The notes: generated by a model not told the origin, from the letters alone. A stretch of DNA of 64,000 bases from CALXQW01 sp031553045 (GCA_031553045.1 JAVBLZ010000004.1:1-64000), one strand, 5' to 3'. Positions 25,983 through 36,250 are shown, counted from the first letter of the stretch. Program-made: numbers and translations.

Positions 25983-26981
25983 TTACAGATGATATTTGGC
26001 GCAGTACTCTTTGAGTATTTTTACAAATAGTTTGTATTCCTCGAGAGAGACGTTTGGAGGTGTCTGGTGGTCAACGCTTGGTATGAATCCGCCGGACTTC
26101 ATCAAGGGAATGAGCCTGTCAAACTCCGCCCTTATTGCACCCTCGCCAAGGTGCATCACAAGCTTGTTGAAGTGCCCAATCATACACAAGTCTGGATGAT
26201 TTTTGCGTATGACATTGCCGTCAACCCCAGCCTGTCTTTCAAGGGGTAGCACCCCGTTTGCGCCGGCGTCCAAAAGCCATTGTACCATCATCGTAACATC
26301 GCCGTCGGTATCTACAATGCAGCGTATGTCGTTCTCTTTCAAAAGAGCGATAAATTGCTTGTAGTAGGGCAGCATGAATTCATCAAAAATGTCTTTAGAC
26401 ACCAAAGGACCGTTGTTGTAGCTCATGTCTTCGGCAATGGTAACAAAGGTGGGTTTGCAAACTTTCAAGACGTTTTTAAGCAAGTTGCTGTTAAAATCTA
26501 AAACGTCCTGATTTATTTTATGCACAAGTTCAGGCTCGTCAAAATAGGCGTAGCTTAAACCTTCAATATCCATAAGAGTTCTGGGAAACCAGTAGAAACC
26601 TTCATAGGTGTTCCACACAACCATGTTGCCTTCTTCCTGCATTTTTGCGTAAGGCTGCATGGCGGATAAATTTTTTGACAAGTCAGGATAAAGATTCGGA
26701 CGCATTTTGAGGTAGTCATCCATAGTTCGCACGGAATTTAGCCCATGATGCTGGGCTGCGTCTATGCCCGAACTTGCTGGAGAAAACCAGTATTGAATGT
26801 ATGGGTCTAAGCCAAGATACAGTCCTATTTCGGTAACATGATTAAATTTGAAAGTGTTTGGCAAACCGTCTGAATACCATCTTTGTATTGTTTTGTCCCA
26901 CCACATTGCCCATTCTATGTGCGGCAATCTGTCAACGGGTTTAAAATCTATTACTGCTTTAAAACGTTCTGGATGATTCAT
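25983..26981 (-). CDS. Uroporphyrinogen decarboxylase-family protein
   Basis: A 332-residue (beta/alpha)8 protein of the UroD/MtaA superfamily, start taken at the ATG at 26981 (MNHPERFKAVIDFKPVDRLP), where the family alignment begins. Landmarks are ERF.A...F.PVDRLP at the N-terminus, VTIAEDMSYNNGPLVSKDIF in the middle, and GANGVLPLERQAG near the end. It lacks the haem-pathway neighbours expected of a true HemE and is more like the methyltransferase branch common in Verrucomicrobiota and Lentisphaerota, whose substrates are mostly unknown. It converges on the DUF4143 gene with only six bases between the stops. Confidence 0.85.
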   Translation of the reverse strand: MNHPERFKAVIDFKPVDRLPHIEWAMWWDKTIQRWYSDGLPNTFKFNHVTEIGLYLGLDPYIQYWFSPASSGIDAAQHHGLNSVRTMDDYLKMRPNLYPDLSKNLSAMQPYAKMQEEGNMVVWNTYEGFYWFPRTLMDIEGLSYAYFDEPELVHKINQDVLDFNSNLLKNVLKVCKPTFVTIAEDMSYNNGPLVSKDIFDEFMLPYYKQFIALLKENDIRCIVDTDGDVTMMVQWLLDAGANGVLPLERQAGVDGNVIRKNHPDLCMIGHFNKLVMHLGEGAIRAEFDRLIPLMKSGGFIPSVDHQTPPNVSLEEYKLFVKILKEYCAKYHL

Positions 26982-27176
26982 AAAATTAGTAAGATTAAAA
27001 TAAATCAACTAGCTTAAAATTTCAATTTTGTCAACCAATAGCAAATATTTTGGGCGGCAAAGTTTTTTATCAGACAGAAAGATGTGCGTAGGGTTGGGCG
27101 CAATAAATGCTTGTCTTATTTTAAAAAAAATCTTCAATACATCGGATATTTTAATTTCAAGAAATCAAGGGAAAGT

Positions 27177-28796
27177 ATGTCCACAAAACCATTCAAATAT
27201 CAGAAGATGTTTCCGCTTAGCGAAGACAATACAAAGTATAGGCTGATTACTAAAGATTACGTTTCTGAAACGGAATTTGACGGCAAGAAAATTTTGCAAG
27301 TAAAGCCGGAAGGGCTTACGCTGCTTGCAAGGGAGGCTTTCAGAGATGTCTCGTTTTTCCTCAGGCCTGCGCATCTTAAACAGCTTGCGGATATTCTTGA
27401 AGACGCAAACGCTTCTGAAAATGACAAGGCTGTGGCGCTGACAATGCTTCGCAACGCCGAGGTTGCTTCCATGGGCAAATTGCCGTTTTGTCAAGATACG
27501 GGTACGGCAACTGTGATAGGCAAAAAAGGCCAGCGTGTCTGGACGGGTGCGGATGATGAAGAATGTATTTCAAAAGGCGTTTATGAGTGTTACACTCAGG
27601 AGAATTTGCGCTACTCTCAAAATGCGCCAATCAACATGTGGGATGAGGTCAACACCTGCACAAATCTGCCCGCACAGATAGATTTGTACGCAACCGATAC
27701 GGATAAATATGAGTTTTTATTTGTGGCAAAAGGCGGCGGTTCGGCAAACAAAACCTATCTTTTCCAGGAGACAAAGGCGCTGATTACCCCTCAGACACTT
27801 CTGCCATTCATGATTGAAAAAATGAAGTCTTTGGGCACTGCTGCTTGTCCGCCTTACCATATTGCATGGGTTATCGGCGGCACAAGTGCGGAAACTTGCC
27901 TGAAAACTGTCAAGATGGCGTCGGCAAAATATCTCGACAACTTGCCAACGGAGGGTAATGAGCTTGGCCACGCATTCCGTGATATAGAGCTTGAAAATAA
28001 GCTGCTTGAGGAAGCCAAGAAACTTGGTATTGGTGCACAATTTGGCGGCTTATATTTTGCTTTGGATGTACGTGTAATCCGCATGCCTCGCCACGGCGCA
28101 AGCTGTCCGATTGGCTTGGGCTTGTCTTGCTCTGCCGACAGAAACGTTAAGGCAAAAATCACAAAGGACGGTATATTTATCGAGGAGTTGGAAAGAAACC
28201 CCGCCAGATTCATTCCTGAAAAATATCGCTCCGTAAATACTGCGGACGGCGCTGTGGAAATTGATTTGGACAAACCCATTGCGGAAGTCTTGAAAGAGCT
28301 TGGCAAGTATCCAACAAAGACGCGCCTAAAACTCAAGGGCACAATAATTGTCGCCAGAGACATAGCCCATGCAAAGCTCAAGGCAATGTTAGACGCAGGC
28401 AAACCTTTGCCGGATTACTTCAAAAATCATCCTGTGTATTATGCGGGCCCTGCAAAAACTCCTGAGGGTATGCCTTCGGGTTCATTTGGTCCTACAACCG
28501 CAGGCAGGATGGATTCTTATGTTGATTTATTCCAATCTCACGGCGGCAGCCTTATCATGATCGCAAAGGGCAATCGTTCTCAACAGGTTACAGACGCTTG
28601 CAAGAAGTACGGCGGTTTTTACTTGGGTTCGATAGGAGGCCCTGCCGCAATACTCGCCAAAGAAAACATCAAGAAGGTTGAAGTTGTAGAGTTTGCGGAG
28701 CTTGGCATGGAAGCCGTCTGGAAGATAGACGTCGTAGATTTCCCCGCTTTCATATTGGTTGACGACAAGGGCAATGATTTCTTTAAACAAATATAA
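27177..28796 (+). CDS. fum: Fumarate hydratase, class I (iron-sulfur)
   Basis: A 539-residue class I fumarase (FumA/FumB type). It interconverts fumarate and malate with a [4Fe-4S] cluster. The start is the ATG at 27177 (MSTKPFKYQKMFPLSEDN), matching the family; a longer frame to 27084 is open but carries no conserved sequence. Cluster-region cysteines are in LPFCQDTGTATVIG, NTCTNLPAQI/AACPPYH and GLSCSADRN. The C-terminal beta domain ends with PAKTPEGMPSGSFGPTTAGRMDSYVD. It is followed after six bases by leuB and then alaS, so these three are probably co-transcribed. Confidence 0.93.
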   Translation: MSTKPFKYQKMFPLSEDNTKYRLITKDYVSETEFDGKKILQVKPEGLTLLAREAFRDVSFFLRPAHLKQLADILEDANASENDKAVALTMLRNAEVASMGKLPFCQDTGTATVIGKKGQRVWTGADDEECISKGVYECYTQENLRYSQNAPINMWDEVNTCTNLPAQIDLYATDTDKYEFLFVAKGGGSANKTYLFQETKALITPQTLLPFMIEKMKSLGTAACPPYHIAWVIGGTSAETCLKTVKMASAKYLDNLPTEGNELGHAFRDIELENKLLEEAKKLGIGAQFGGLYFALDVRVIRMPRHGASCPIGLGLSCSADRNVKAKITKDGIFIEELERNPARFIPEKYRSVNTADGAVEIDLDKPIAEVLKELGKYPTKTRLKLKGTIIVARDIAHAKLKAMLDAGKPLPDYFKNHPVYYAGPAKTPEGMPSGSFGPTTAGRMDSYVDLFQSHGGSLIMIAKGNRSQQVTDACKKYGGFYLGSIGGPAAILAKENIKKVEVVEFAELGMEAVWKIDVVDFPAFILVDDKGNDFFKQI

Positions 28797-28802
28797 TATT
28801 TT

Positions 28803-29900
28803 ATGAGCAATTTTAAATTTACAGTTTTGCCGGGAGACGGCATAGGCCCTGAAGTTATGACGGTCGCCTTGGATGTTTTAGAGCACGCCTGCAAGGGTGC
28901 GGGGCACACTCTAGATTACGCAACTTACGCAATAGGCGGCGATGCAATCGACAAATTCGGCGTGGCTTTGCCTGACCAAACTTTGGAGGCTTGTCGCAAG
29001 GCGGACGCAATTTTGTTTGGTTCTGTGGGTGGTCCAAAGTGGGAAAAACTTCCGCCAAAAGATCAGCCTGAAAGGGCGTCTTTATTGCCATTGCGCAAGG
29101 CTTTCAAACTTTTTGCAAACATAAGGCCAGGGCTTTTATATGCTGATTTGACGGATGCTTCTCCGCTCAAGCAAGAGCGCATACCCAATGGCATAGATAT
29201 AATCTGCATTAGGGAGCTTACGGGCGGCATATATTTTGGCGAAAAGAAGACTGTAACGCTTGAAAATGGCGAGACTGAATCTTCAGACACTATGGTGTAC
29301 AAAACCAGCGAGATTGAGCGCATTGCTGAAACCGCAGCGCAAACCGCATTGGCTCGTTCCAAAAAACTTTGCTCTGTGGATAAGGCAAATGTGCTTGAAA
29401 CTTCCGTCTTATGGCGCAAGACAATCACAAACTATATCTCAAAAAATTATCCGCAGATTGAGCTTAAGCACATGTATGTGGATAACGCCGCAATGCAGCT
29501 TGCCAGAGACCCAAATCAGTTTGACGTGTTTGTTACTGAAAATATGTTCGGCGATATTTTATCCGATGAAATGGCGGTTATATGCGGTTCTTTGGGTATG
29601 CTTTGCAGCGCAAGCTTGGGCGATATGAAAAATTCTTTCGGTCTAAAATACGGCTTGTATGAGCCTGCCGGCGGCACTGCGCCAGATATTGCGGGCAAAA
29701 ATATAGCAAACCCTTGCGCACAAATTTTATCGGCGGCAATGATGTTGCGTTTCTCTTTTGGCGAGGATGCGCTTGCAACCAAGATTGAAAATGCCGTGCG
29801 TAAAACAGTTTGTTCCGGCGTGCGTACGGGCGACATAGCTTTCGGCAAGCCTTCGGTATCTACAACGCAGATGGGGCAGGCAATTATCAAGAATTTGTAA
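28803..29900 (+). CDS. leuB: 3-isopropylmalate dehydrogenase
   Basis: A 365-residue enzyme of leucine biosynthesis, which oxidises and decarboxylates (2R,3S)-3-isopropylmalate with NAD+. The N-terminus has the family GDGIGPEV (11-18), then GSVGGPKWEKLPPKDQPE and RPGLLYADL, and IRELTGGIYFGEKK carries the substrate-binding arginine loop. ENMFGDILSDE and EPAGGTAPDIAGKN are the metal- and NAD-binding motifs that distinguish LeuB from isocitrate dehydrogenase. No leuCD or leuA is in the window. It starts six bases after the fumarase stop and ends four bases before alaS. Confidence 0.95.
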   Translation: MSNFKFTVLPGDGIGPEVMTVALDVLEHACKGAGHTLDYATYAIGGDAIDKFGVALPDQTLEACRKADAILFGSVGGPKWEKLPPKDQPERASLLPLRKAFKLFANIRPGLLYADLTDASPLKQERIPNGIDIICIRELTGGIYFGEKKTVTLENGETESSDTMVYKTSEIERIAETAAQTALARSKKLCSVDKANVLETSVLWRKTITNYISKNYPQIELKHMYVDNAAMQLARDPNQFDVFVTENMFGDILSDEMAVICGSLGMLCSASLGDMKNSFGLKYGLYEPAGGTAPDIAGKNIANPCAQILSAAMMLRFSFGEDALATKIENAVRKTVCSGVRTGDIAFGKPSVSTTQMGQAIIKNL

Positions 29901-29904
29901 GATT

Positions 29905-32568
29905 ATGACTTCTTCAGAAATCAGACTTAGCTTTTTGGAATTTTTCAAATCCAAATCGCATACAATAGTTCCGTCGGCGTCTTTGATGCCAACTTCTCCC
30001 AATCTGCTTTTTACAAACGCAGGCATGAACCAGTTTGTGCCCTACTTCTTGGGGGAGTCTAAAGCGCCTTTTCTGCGTGCGGCAGACACTCAAAAATGTA
30101 TTCGCGCGGGCGGCAAACATAACGACCTTGAAGACGTAGGTTTTGACACTTATCACCACACGCTTTTTGAAATGTTGGGCAACTGGTCTTTTGGCGATTA
30201 CTTCAAAAAAGAAGCCATAGAATGGGCATGGGAACTTTTGGTTGAAGTCTGGAAATTCCCCAAAGAAAGGCTCTATGTTACGGTTTATGAACCTAGCAAG
30301 GGTGAGCCTTCAACGTTTGATTCTGAAGCTTATGACATCTGGGCAAAGCTCTTGAGCAAATACGGCTTAGACCCTGAAATCCATATCAAAAAATGCGGCA
30401 AAAAAGACAACTTTTGGATGATGGGTGAAACTGGCCCCTGCGGCCCTTGCTCTGAAATTCATATAGATTTGACGAAAAATGGAGACACCAAAGGTAGTCT
30501 TGTAAACGTTGGCAGTGCGGATTGTATAGAAATTTGGAATTTGGTTTTCATGCAATTTAACGCCGAAGCCGACGGGTCTTTTGTGCCTCTTAAATTTAAA
30601 AATATTGATACGGGCATGGGTTTGGAGCGTGTTGCGGGTATAATCGCAACAACCAACAACTTTACGGATTTTTCAAAACCCACTTCAAATTACGATAGCG
30701 ATTTGTTTAAAGACATATTCAACCATATCTCCGATATGACTGAGCACAATTACACTGGCTCTGTTCCTAAAGGCAGGGTTGATATGACGGGTGTTGAGCT
30801 TAATGACTGCATATTCAGGGTATTGGCGGACCATATCAGGACGCTCACATTCTCCATTGCCGACGGCATTATGCCCGGCAACGAAGGGCGTAATTATGTC
30901 TTGCGCAGGATTCTGCGTAGAGCCGTCATGTATGGAAAACGTCTTGGCTTAAAACACGGCTTTTTTACAAAACTTGCCGAGCCGGTCATTAAAAAAATGA
31001 GCCCTATTTTCCCCGAGCTTTTAGAGCAAAAAAAAGTCATCCTTAAAGTTCTGGATAATGAGGAAAAATCTTTTGAACGCACTCTTGACAGGGGTTTGCA
31101 GCTTCTGGATGCAATAACTCTCAAAGAAAAAAAAGTTTCAGGAGAGCAGGCTTTCATACTGTACGACACTTACGGCTTCCCGCTTGATTTGACGCAGCTT
31201 ATCGCCGCCGAACGCAATATGGAAGTTGACGCAAAAGGCTTTGAACAGCAGATGGAGCGTCAAAGAATCCGTGCAAGAGAAGCGCAGAAAAAAGAAATCA
31301 TAACCATTGCAGACACTTCTGAAGTTGAACACGCAACGCAATTTTTAGGTTATGAGGAAGAAAACTTTACAAACTTTTCAACAGAAATCAGCGCCATTGT
31401 TGAGGCTGAAGGTTTTGATTATCTCGTAGTTCATCAGACGCCGTTTTATGCCGAAAAGGGCGGGCAGGTAGGCGACAAGGGCTTTGTAGAAATAAACGGC
31501 GTTGCCCATGAAATTTTTGATACAAAAGTTGACGGTGCGGGGCATGTTCTGCATAAAGTGCGCCGTGGCTCATTCAAGAAAGATTCAATAGGTTCGGAAG
31601 TTTTGCTGACGGTAGATAAGGTGCGCCGCAAGGCGATTCAGCGACACCACAGTTGTACGCATTTGTTGCATTATGCTTTGCGTCAGACTTTGGGTTTCCA
31701 CGTAAAGCAGGCAGGGTCTATGGTCGATGAATTTAGGATGCGTTTTGACTATTCTCATTATGAAGTCCCCACTGCCGAGCAGCTCTACCAGATTGAGCGC
31801 AAGGTCAATAAAAAGATTTTATCCAACGCCGATGTGCGCTGGCGTGAAGTTCCATTCAGCGAAGTTCCTGAAAATACCATAGCGTTTTTCGGCGAAAAAT
31901 ACGGCTCTGTTGTGCGCATTGTAGAGATGGGGGATTTTTCTTCCGAACTTTGCGGCGGGGCTCATGTTTCCAGAACGGGCGACATTGGGTTCTTCAAAAT
32001 CTTGTCAGACAGCGCCATTGCTTCTGGCGTACGCCGTATCGAGGCTGTTGCCGGCTTGGAGGCTTTTAAATTTGTGAACGAACTTCAAGACATTGTAACC
32101 GGAGTGTCTCGCAAACTTTCTTGCAAGCCCGAAGACGCCGTTGAAAGGGTGGAAAAAGTTTTGGATTCCAAAAATTTATTGGAGCGTGAACTTAAAGGCA
32201 TTAAAAAACAAGGCGTAGGCAAGCTTGCGGAAGATTTGGTAAAGGGTGCTGTAAGCAAAAACGGCATAGACTGGATAGTGCAGGTTGTTGAGGCTGAAAA
32301 CGCCAACGAAATTAAAGACTTGGCGGCAGACATTGCAAAACATGCGCCGGAGTGCGTTGTTGTGCTTGGCGCAAATACGGGCGGCAAGGCGGGCGTTGTT
32401 GCGCTTTGTCCGCATGCGGCAATTTCTTCAGGCATAAAAGCTGGCGATATCGTAAAAGACGTAACTTCGCGTCTGGGCGGTAAAGGCGGCGGCAAGCCTG
32501 ATTTTGCAATGGGCGGCGGTTCTCCTGAAAATCTCAAGAAAGTTTTGGATGAACTTTTAAAAGATTAA
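29905..32568 (+). CDS. alaS: Alanyl-tRNA synthetase
   Basis: An 887-residue class II synthetase, full length. The catalytic core contains FTNAGMNQFVPYFLG and the TYHHTLFEMLGNWSFGDYF motif, then TGMGLERVA (motif 3). The editing domain has HHSCTHLLHYALRQ and CGGAHVSRTGDIG, the zinc-binding His/Cys set, and the C-terminal DHHA1-type domain ends with GGKGGGKPDFAMGGG. It charges tRNA-Ala and clears mischarged Ser and Gly. It is last in the fum-leuB-alaS run and is followed by a strong terminator. Confidence 0.97.
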   Translation: MTSSEIRLSFLEFFKSKSHTIVPSASLMPTSPNLLFTNAGMNQFVPYFLGESKAPFLRAADTQKCIRAGGKHNDLEDVGFDTYHHTLFEMLGNWSFGDYFKKEAIEWAWELLVEVWKFPKERLYVTVYEPSKGEPSTFDSEAYDIWAKLLSKYGLDPEIHIKKCGKKDNFWMMGETGPCGPCSEIHIDLTKNGDTKGSLVNVGSADCIEIWNLVFMQFNAEADGSFVPLKFKNIDTGMGLERVAGIIATTNNFTDFSKPTSNYDSDLFKDIFNHISDMTEHNYTGSVPKGRVDMTGVELNDCIFRVLADHIRTLTFSIADGIMPGNEGRNYVLRRILRRAVMYGKRLGLKHGFFTKLAEPVIKKMSPIFPELLEQKKVILKVLDNEEKSFERTLDRGLQLLDAITLKEKKVSGEQAFILYDTYGFPLDLTQLIAAERNMEVDAKGFEQQMERQRIRAREAQKKEIITIADTSEVEHATQFLGYEEENFTNFSTEISAIVEAEGFDYLVVHQTPFYAEKGGQVGDKGFVEINGVAHEIFDTKVDGAGHVLHKVRRGSFKKDSIGSEVLLTVDKVRRKAIQRHHSCTHLLHYALRQTLGFHVKQAGSMVDEFRMRFDYSHYEVPTAEQLYQIERKVNKKILSNADVRWREVPFSEVPENTIAFFGEKYGSVVRIVEMGDFSSELCGGAHVSRTGDIGFFKILSDSAIASGVRRIEAVAGLEAFKFVNELQDIVTGVSRKLSCKPEDAVERVEKVLDSKNLLERELKGIKKQGVGKLAEDLVKGAVSKNGIDWIVQVVEAENANEIKDLAADIAKHAPECVVVLGANTGGKAGVVALCPHAAISSGIKAGDIVKDVTSRLGGKGGGKPDFAMGGGSPENLKKVLDELLKD

Positions 32569-32593
32569 ATAGCATCTGTTAAATATAACTAAG

Positions 32594-32632
32594 AAAACGC
32601 ATACGGCAGAATTTGTCGTATGCGTTTTTTTT
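32594..32632 (+). terminator. Rho-independent terminator after alaS
   Basis: A perfect 12-base stem, AAAACGCATACG (32594-32605) with CGTATGCGTTTT, loop of 11, then a T run. Confidence 0.9.
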
Positions 32633-32643
32633 AGTTAATGTGT

Positions 32644-32671
32644 TTGAAATATTAATATTCTGAATCATAAT
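32644..32671 (+). promoter_or_regulatory. Candidate sigma-70 promoter of the Sel1 gene
   Basis: TTGAAA (32644-32649), 16 bases, CATAAT (32666-32671). The expected start of transcription lies at about the ATG at 32679, so the mRNA could be leaderless. Consensus match only. Confidence 0.35.
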
Positions 32672-32678
32672 TACATCT

Positions 32679-33863
32679 ATGAAAACGGCGTTTTGTGTAA
32701 CTTTATTTTTTTTGATTACAACTTCTTTGTTTGCAAATCTAGACTCCATCAAACTCTTGGCTGAGTCTGGCGATAGAGAGGCGCAATACACTCTCGCAAT
32801 TTCTTATGAAAATGGCGAAGGGGTGGAAAAAAATCTGCAAGAAGCTGTAAAATGGTGCAGAATGGCGGCAGAGAAGGACAATGCTTTTGCCCAAAATTCT
32901 TTGGCTAAATATTACAGCTTTGGCATGGGTGTAGAAAAAGATTTTGTAGAGGCCGCAAAGTGGTATAGAAAATCTGCGGAGCATGGCAATTACAACGCCC
33001 AGAATAGCCTTGGCAGTTTTTATGCGTTGGGTCTTGGGGTTGGGCAGAATTTCCCCGAAGCCAAAAAATGGTATGAACTTGCCGCAGCTCAGGGTAATTC
33101 AGATTCTATAAACAGCTTGGGTTTGCTTTATTTTAGGGGTGATGGTGTTGAAAAAAATATGCGCACCGCCGCAGAATATTTTATCAAAGCAAGTGAAATG
33201 GGAAACGCCACTGCGCAATTTAATTTGGCAAATCTTTACATGAACGGCTTGGGCGTCAGAAGGAGTGTCTCTCAAGCTGTCAGTTTGCTAAAAAAATCTT
33301 CAGATGCAGGTTATGTTGAGGCGCATGTTGCATTGGCTTTTTGTTATCGCAAAGGGGAAGTTGTGGAAGGTAATAATGAAGAATCTTTCAAGTATTTTAA
33401 AAAAGCCGCCGAACAAGGCAGTGCTATTGCACAGAAATATTTGGCGGACTATTACGTTGACGGCGTTGGCACAACAAAAGATGGGCCGGAAGCAATTAAG
33501 TGGTATATAAAGGCAGCAGAGCAGGGTAATACGGAATCTCAGGCAATGTTGGGGATTGCATATAGAGACGGCGTGTATGTTGATAAAAATCCTGAAGAAG
33601 CTTTTAAGTGGACAAAAAAAGCTGCGCAAGGCGGTTGTGAAAGCTCTCAAAACAGTTTGGGATGTATGTATATGCTGGGTTTTGGCACGGCAAAAAATCT
33701 TGCTGAGGCATGCGCTTGGCTTCATGTAGCAAGTTTGAATGGAGACAAGCTTGCGCCCAAAAATTTAGAAAATCTCAAGAAAGAGCTTCCTGAAAATGAG
33801 TTAAGCAAAGCGAGGATTCTTACAATGGCTTATGAGATGCAGTATAAGCGCAAGAAGAAATAA
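32679..33863 (+). CDS. Exported Sel1-repeat protein
   Basis: A 394-residue protein with a signal peptide (MKTAFCVTLFFLITTSLFA) and about nine Sel1-like repeats of 36 residues. Typical units read AQNSLGSFYALGLGVGQNFPEAKKWYELAA. Sel1/TPR-like solenoids bind other proteins; the exported form suggests a periplasmic or surface scaffold role. The repeats cover nearly the whole mature protein, and the basic tail ends in KRKKK. No Cys-rich or enzymatic domain is attached. It is a single-gene unit between two strong terminators. Confidence 0.9.
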   Translation: MKTAFCVTLFFLITTSLFANLDSIKLLAESGDREAQYTLAISYENGEGVEKNLQEAVKWCRMAAEKDNAFAQNSLAKYYSFGMGVEKDFVEAAKWYRKSAEHGNYNAQNSLGSFYALGLGVGQNFPEAKKWYELAAAQGNSDSINSLGLLYFRGDGVEKNMRTAAEYFIKASEMGNATAQFNLANLYMNGLGVRRSVSQAVSLLKKSSDAGYVEAHVALAFCYRKGEVVEGNNEESFKYFKKAAEQGSAIAQKYLADYYVDGVGTTKDGPEAIKWYIKAAEQGNTESQAMLGIAYRDGVYVDKNPEEAFKWTKKAAQGGCESSQNSLGCMYMLGFGTAKNLAEACAWLHVASLNGDKLAPKNLENLKKELPENELSKARILTMAYEMQYKRKKK

Positions 33864-33929
33864 TTTGCCCGTATCGCACACAAATATAAAATCTAGACGC
33901 TTTAAAGCAGCGCACAAATTCCATACAAA

Positions 33930-33961
33930 AAAGCCCGAAAGAAATATTCCTTTCGGGCTTT
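33930..33961. terminator. Bidirectional terminator
   Basis: AAAGCCCGAAAG (33930-33941) pairs with CTTTCGGGCTTT (33950-33961). It lies between the convergent Sel1 and hppA genes and has T-rich flanks in both directions. Confidence 0.88.
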
Positions 33962-33985
33962 GTTTTGCTAAGTAAATATTGATTT

Positions 33986-36250
33986 TTACATCAGAGAGAA
34001 TGCTACCGTTACGCCTGCCATTACTATGGCAACCATGCTCATAAGTTTAATGAGAATGTTCAGAGATGGCCCTGAAGTGTCTTTAAACGGGTCGCCAATG
34101 GTGTCGCCAATGACTGCCGCCTTGTGGGCGTCTGAACCTTTGCCGCCCAAATTTCCTTGTTCAATATATTTTTTTGCGTTGTCCCAAGCGCCGCCGCTAT
34201 TTGCCATAAATATTGCAAGCACAAAGCCGGAACATAGAGAGCCCGCAAGCAAGCCAAGTACGCCTGGCACGCCGAATATAAGACCAACTATCACGGGCGC
34301 AATTATCGCCAATAATGAGGGGAAAAGCATTTCTTTTTGCGCAGCCTTTGTGGAAATTCCTACGCATTTTGCGTAATCAGGGTCGGCAGTTCCGTCCATT
34401 ATTCCAGCAATTTCTCTAAACTGTCTGCGTACTTCGGCAACCATTTTGTTTGCGGCTCTGCCCACGGCGTTCATAGTCAATCCACAGAATAAAAACGACA
34501 TCATTGAGCCTATAAATGCGCCAAGCAAGACTTTCGGATTCATCAAATGCACTTCATAGACATTCATGAAATCTATGAGCTGTGCGGTGTTTAAATCTTT
34601 GCCGAGCTTTTCAAAACCCTGCAAAACAGCCTCAACCTTTTCAACGCCTTTGCCCGCCGAGTGTGCCAAGCCTATGCGCAATTCTTCAATATATGAAGCC
34701 AAAAGCGCAAGCGCCGTAAGCGCCGCAGAACCTATGGCAAAACCTTTGCCGGTTGCCGCAGTAGTGTTGCCGAGAGAGTCAAGCATATCAGTACGCTTTC
34801 TTACTTCTTTACCCAAGCCCGCCATTTCGGCATTGCCGCCGGCGTTGTCGGCTATCGGGCCGTATGCGTCTGTGGCAAGCGTGATACCCAGAGTGGATAA
34901 CATGCCAACAGCCGCAATGCCAATGCCATACAAACCTTCACTCATTGCCGACATATTGCCGCCTGCTGAAAATATGTATGCCAACGCAGTGCCAACCACA
35001 ACCGCCACTACGGGGTAGAATGTGGAAATCATACCAGTACCCATGCCGGCTATCACTACGGTTGCAGGGCCCGTCTTTGCCTGTTCGGCAATCAGTCTTG
35101 TGGGTTTATACGCTTCAGAAGTGTAGTATTCCGTAATTTTGCCAATGAATATTCCCGTTGCCAATCCTACAACGATAGAGCCAAACTTACCAAACCAATT
35201 TGGCAGACCCATGTAATATAGTATCGCAAATGAAACCAGCACTATAAGTATTGAACTTAAATTGACGCCCCTGCTCAAAGCGCCAAGAAGCTGTTTGCTG
35301 TTTGCGCCAATTTTTACTTTTACAAAATATATGCCTATGATTGACAAAAGCGTACCAACTGCGCCAATCAACATTGGCGTAATTACCGCCTTTAACTGTG
35401 TTGTGGCATCAACGCCCATGTATGTTGCCGCACCCAATGCGGCTGTCGCAAGTATTGAGCCGCAGTAAGATTCATACAAGTCTGCGCCCATGCCGGCTAC
35501 GTCGCCAACGTTGTCGCCAACGTTGTCGGCTATTGTTGCGGGGTTGCGCGGATCGTCTTCCGGAATGCCGGCTTCAACTTTGCCGACAAGGTCTGCGCCT
35601 ACGTCTGCTGCTTTGGTGAATATGCCGCCGCCTACTCTCGCAAAAAGAGCCTGCAAGCTTGCGCCCATACCGAATGTGAGCATGGTCGTTGTTATTGTTA
35701 CCATTTTAAGATACGGCTCCAACTCCGACATCCACCAGTTTAAAAATAGAAACCACGCCGATATGTCTAAAAGCGCCAAGCCCACAACAACCAGCCCCAT
35801 AACCGCACCTGAACGAAAGGCAAGCCTAAGCCCGCTATCCAAAGATTCATTGGCTGCCCATGCCGCACGGGAACTTGCGTAAGTTGCGGTCTTCATGCCA
35901 AAATATCCCGCCAGACCAGAGAAAAATCCGCCGGTTAAAAATGCAAAAGGAACCCAGCCGTTTTGCACCTTGAGCCCAAAAGCAAGGAATGAGAAAAACG
36001 CCACCATGAATGCGAACACCAAACCCACAACAAGATATTGCTGCTTCAAATACGCCCATGCGCCGCTACGCACATGGCTTGCGATTTTTTTCATGATGTC
36101 CGTGCCCTCATTGGCTTTCAACATTTGTTTGAAAAATATCCAGGCAAAGAGTAGCGCCATTATAGAAGCGGCGGGTACTAGCCAGAACACCTTGGTTAAA
36201 ACTTCTGATCCGGCGTTTGCCGAAGCCAAAATTATGCTGTCTAATTTCAT
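33986..36250 (-). CDS. hppA: Membrane-bound ion-translocating pyrophosphatase
   Basis: A 754-residue polytopic inner-membrane enzyme that couples pyrophosphate hydrolysis to H+ or Na+ pumping. The active-site signature DVGADLVGKVEAGIPEDDPRNPATIADNVGDNVGDVAG is present, with the second acidic motifs near the C-terminus (GDTIGDPFKDTSGPSLN). The diagnostic segment reads GNTTAATGKG, with Ala where K+-independent enzymes have Lys, so it should be K+-dependent. Whether Na+ or H+ is pumped cannot be read with confidence. About sixteen hydrophobic helices are visible. It is a single-gene unit that ends at the bidirectional terminator. Confidence 0.95.
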   Translation of the reverse strand: MKLDSIILASANAGSEVLTKVFWLVPAASIMALLFAWIFFKQMLKANEGTDIMKKIASHVRSGAWAYLKQQYLVVGLVFAFMVAFFSFLAFGLKVQNGWVPFAFLTGGFFSGLAGYFGMKTATYASSRAAWAANESLDSGLRLAFRSGAVMGLVVVGLALLDISAWFLFLNWWMSELEPYLKMVTITTTMLTFGMGASLQALFARVGGGIFTKAADVGADLVGKVEAGIPEDDPRNPATIADNVGDNVGDVAGMGADLYESYCGSILATAALGAATYMGVDATTQLKAVITPMLIGAVGTLLSIIGIYFVKVKIGANSKQLLGALSRGVNLSSILIVLVSFAILYYMGLPNWFGKFGSIVVGLATGIFIGKITEYYTSEAYKPTRLIAEQAKTGPATVVIAGMGTGMISTFYPVVAVVVGTALAYIFSAGGNMSAMSEGLYGIGIAAVGMLSTLGITLATDAYGPIADNAGGNAEMAGLGKEVRKRTDMLDSLGNTTAATGKGFAIGSAALTALALLASYIEELRIGLAHSAGKGVEKVEAVLQGFEKLGKDLNTAQLIDFMNVYEVHLMNPKVLLGAFIGSMMSFLFCGLTMNAVGRAANKMVAEVRRQFREIAGIMDGTADPDYAKCVGISTKAAQKEMLFPSLLAIIAPVIVGLIFGVPGVLGLLAGSLCSGFVLAIFMANSGGAWDNAKKYIEQGNLGGKGSDAHKAAVIGDTIGDPFKDTSGPSLNILIKLMSMVAIVMAGVTVAFSLM

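Noticed and set aside
25983..26981. The UroD-family gene as hemE.
   Set aside because: The N-terminus and middle motifs are of the methyltransferase-like branch and no haem genes are adjacent.
27854..28402. A long open frame on the minus strand opposite the fumarase gene.
   Set aside because: It is the antisense shadow of a well-conserved enzyme; its translation has no family character and the same pattern occurs opposite leuB, alaS and hppA.
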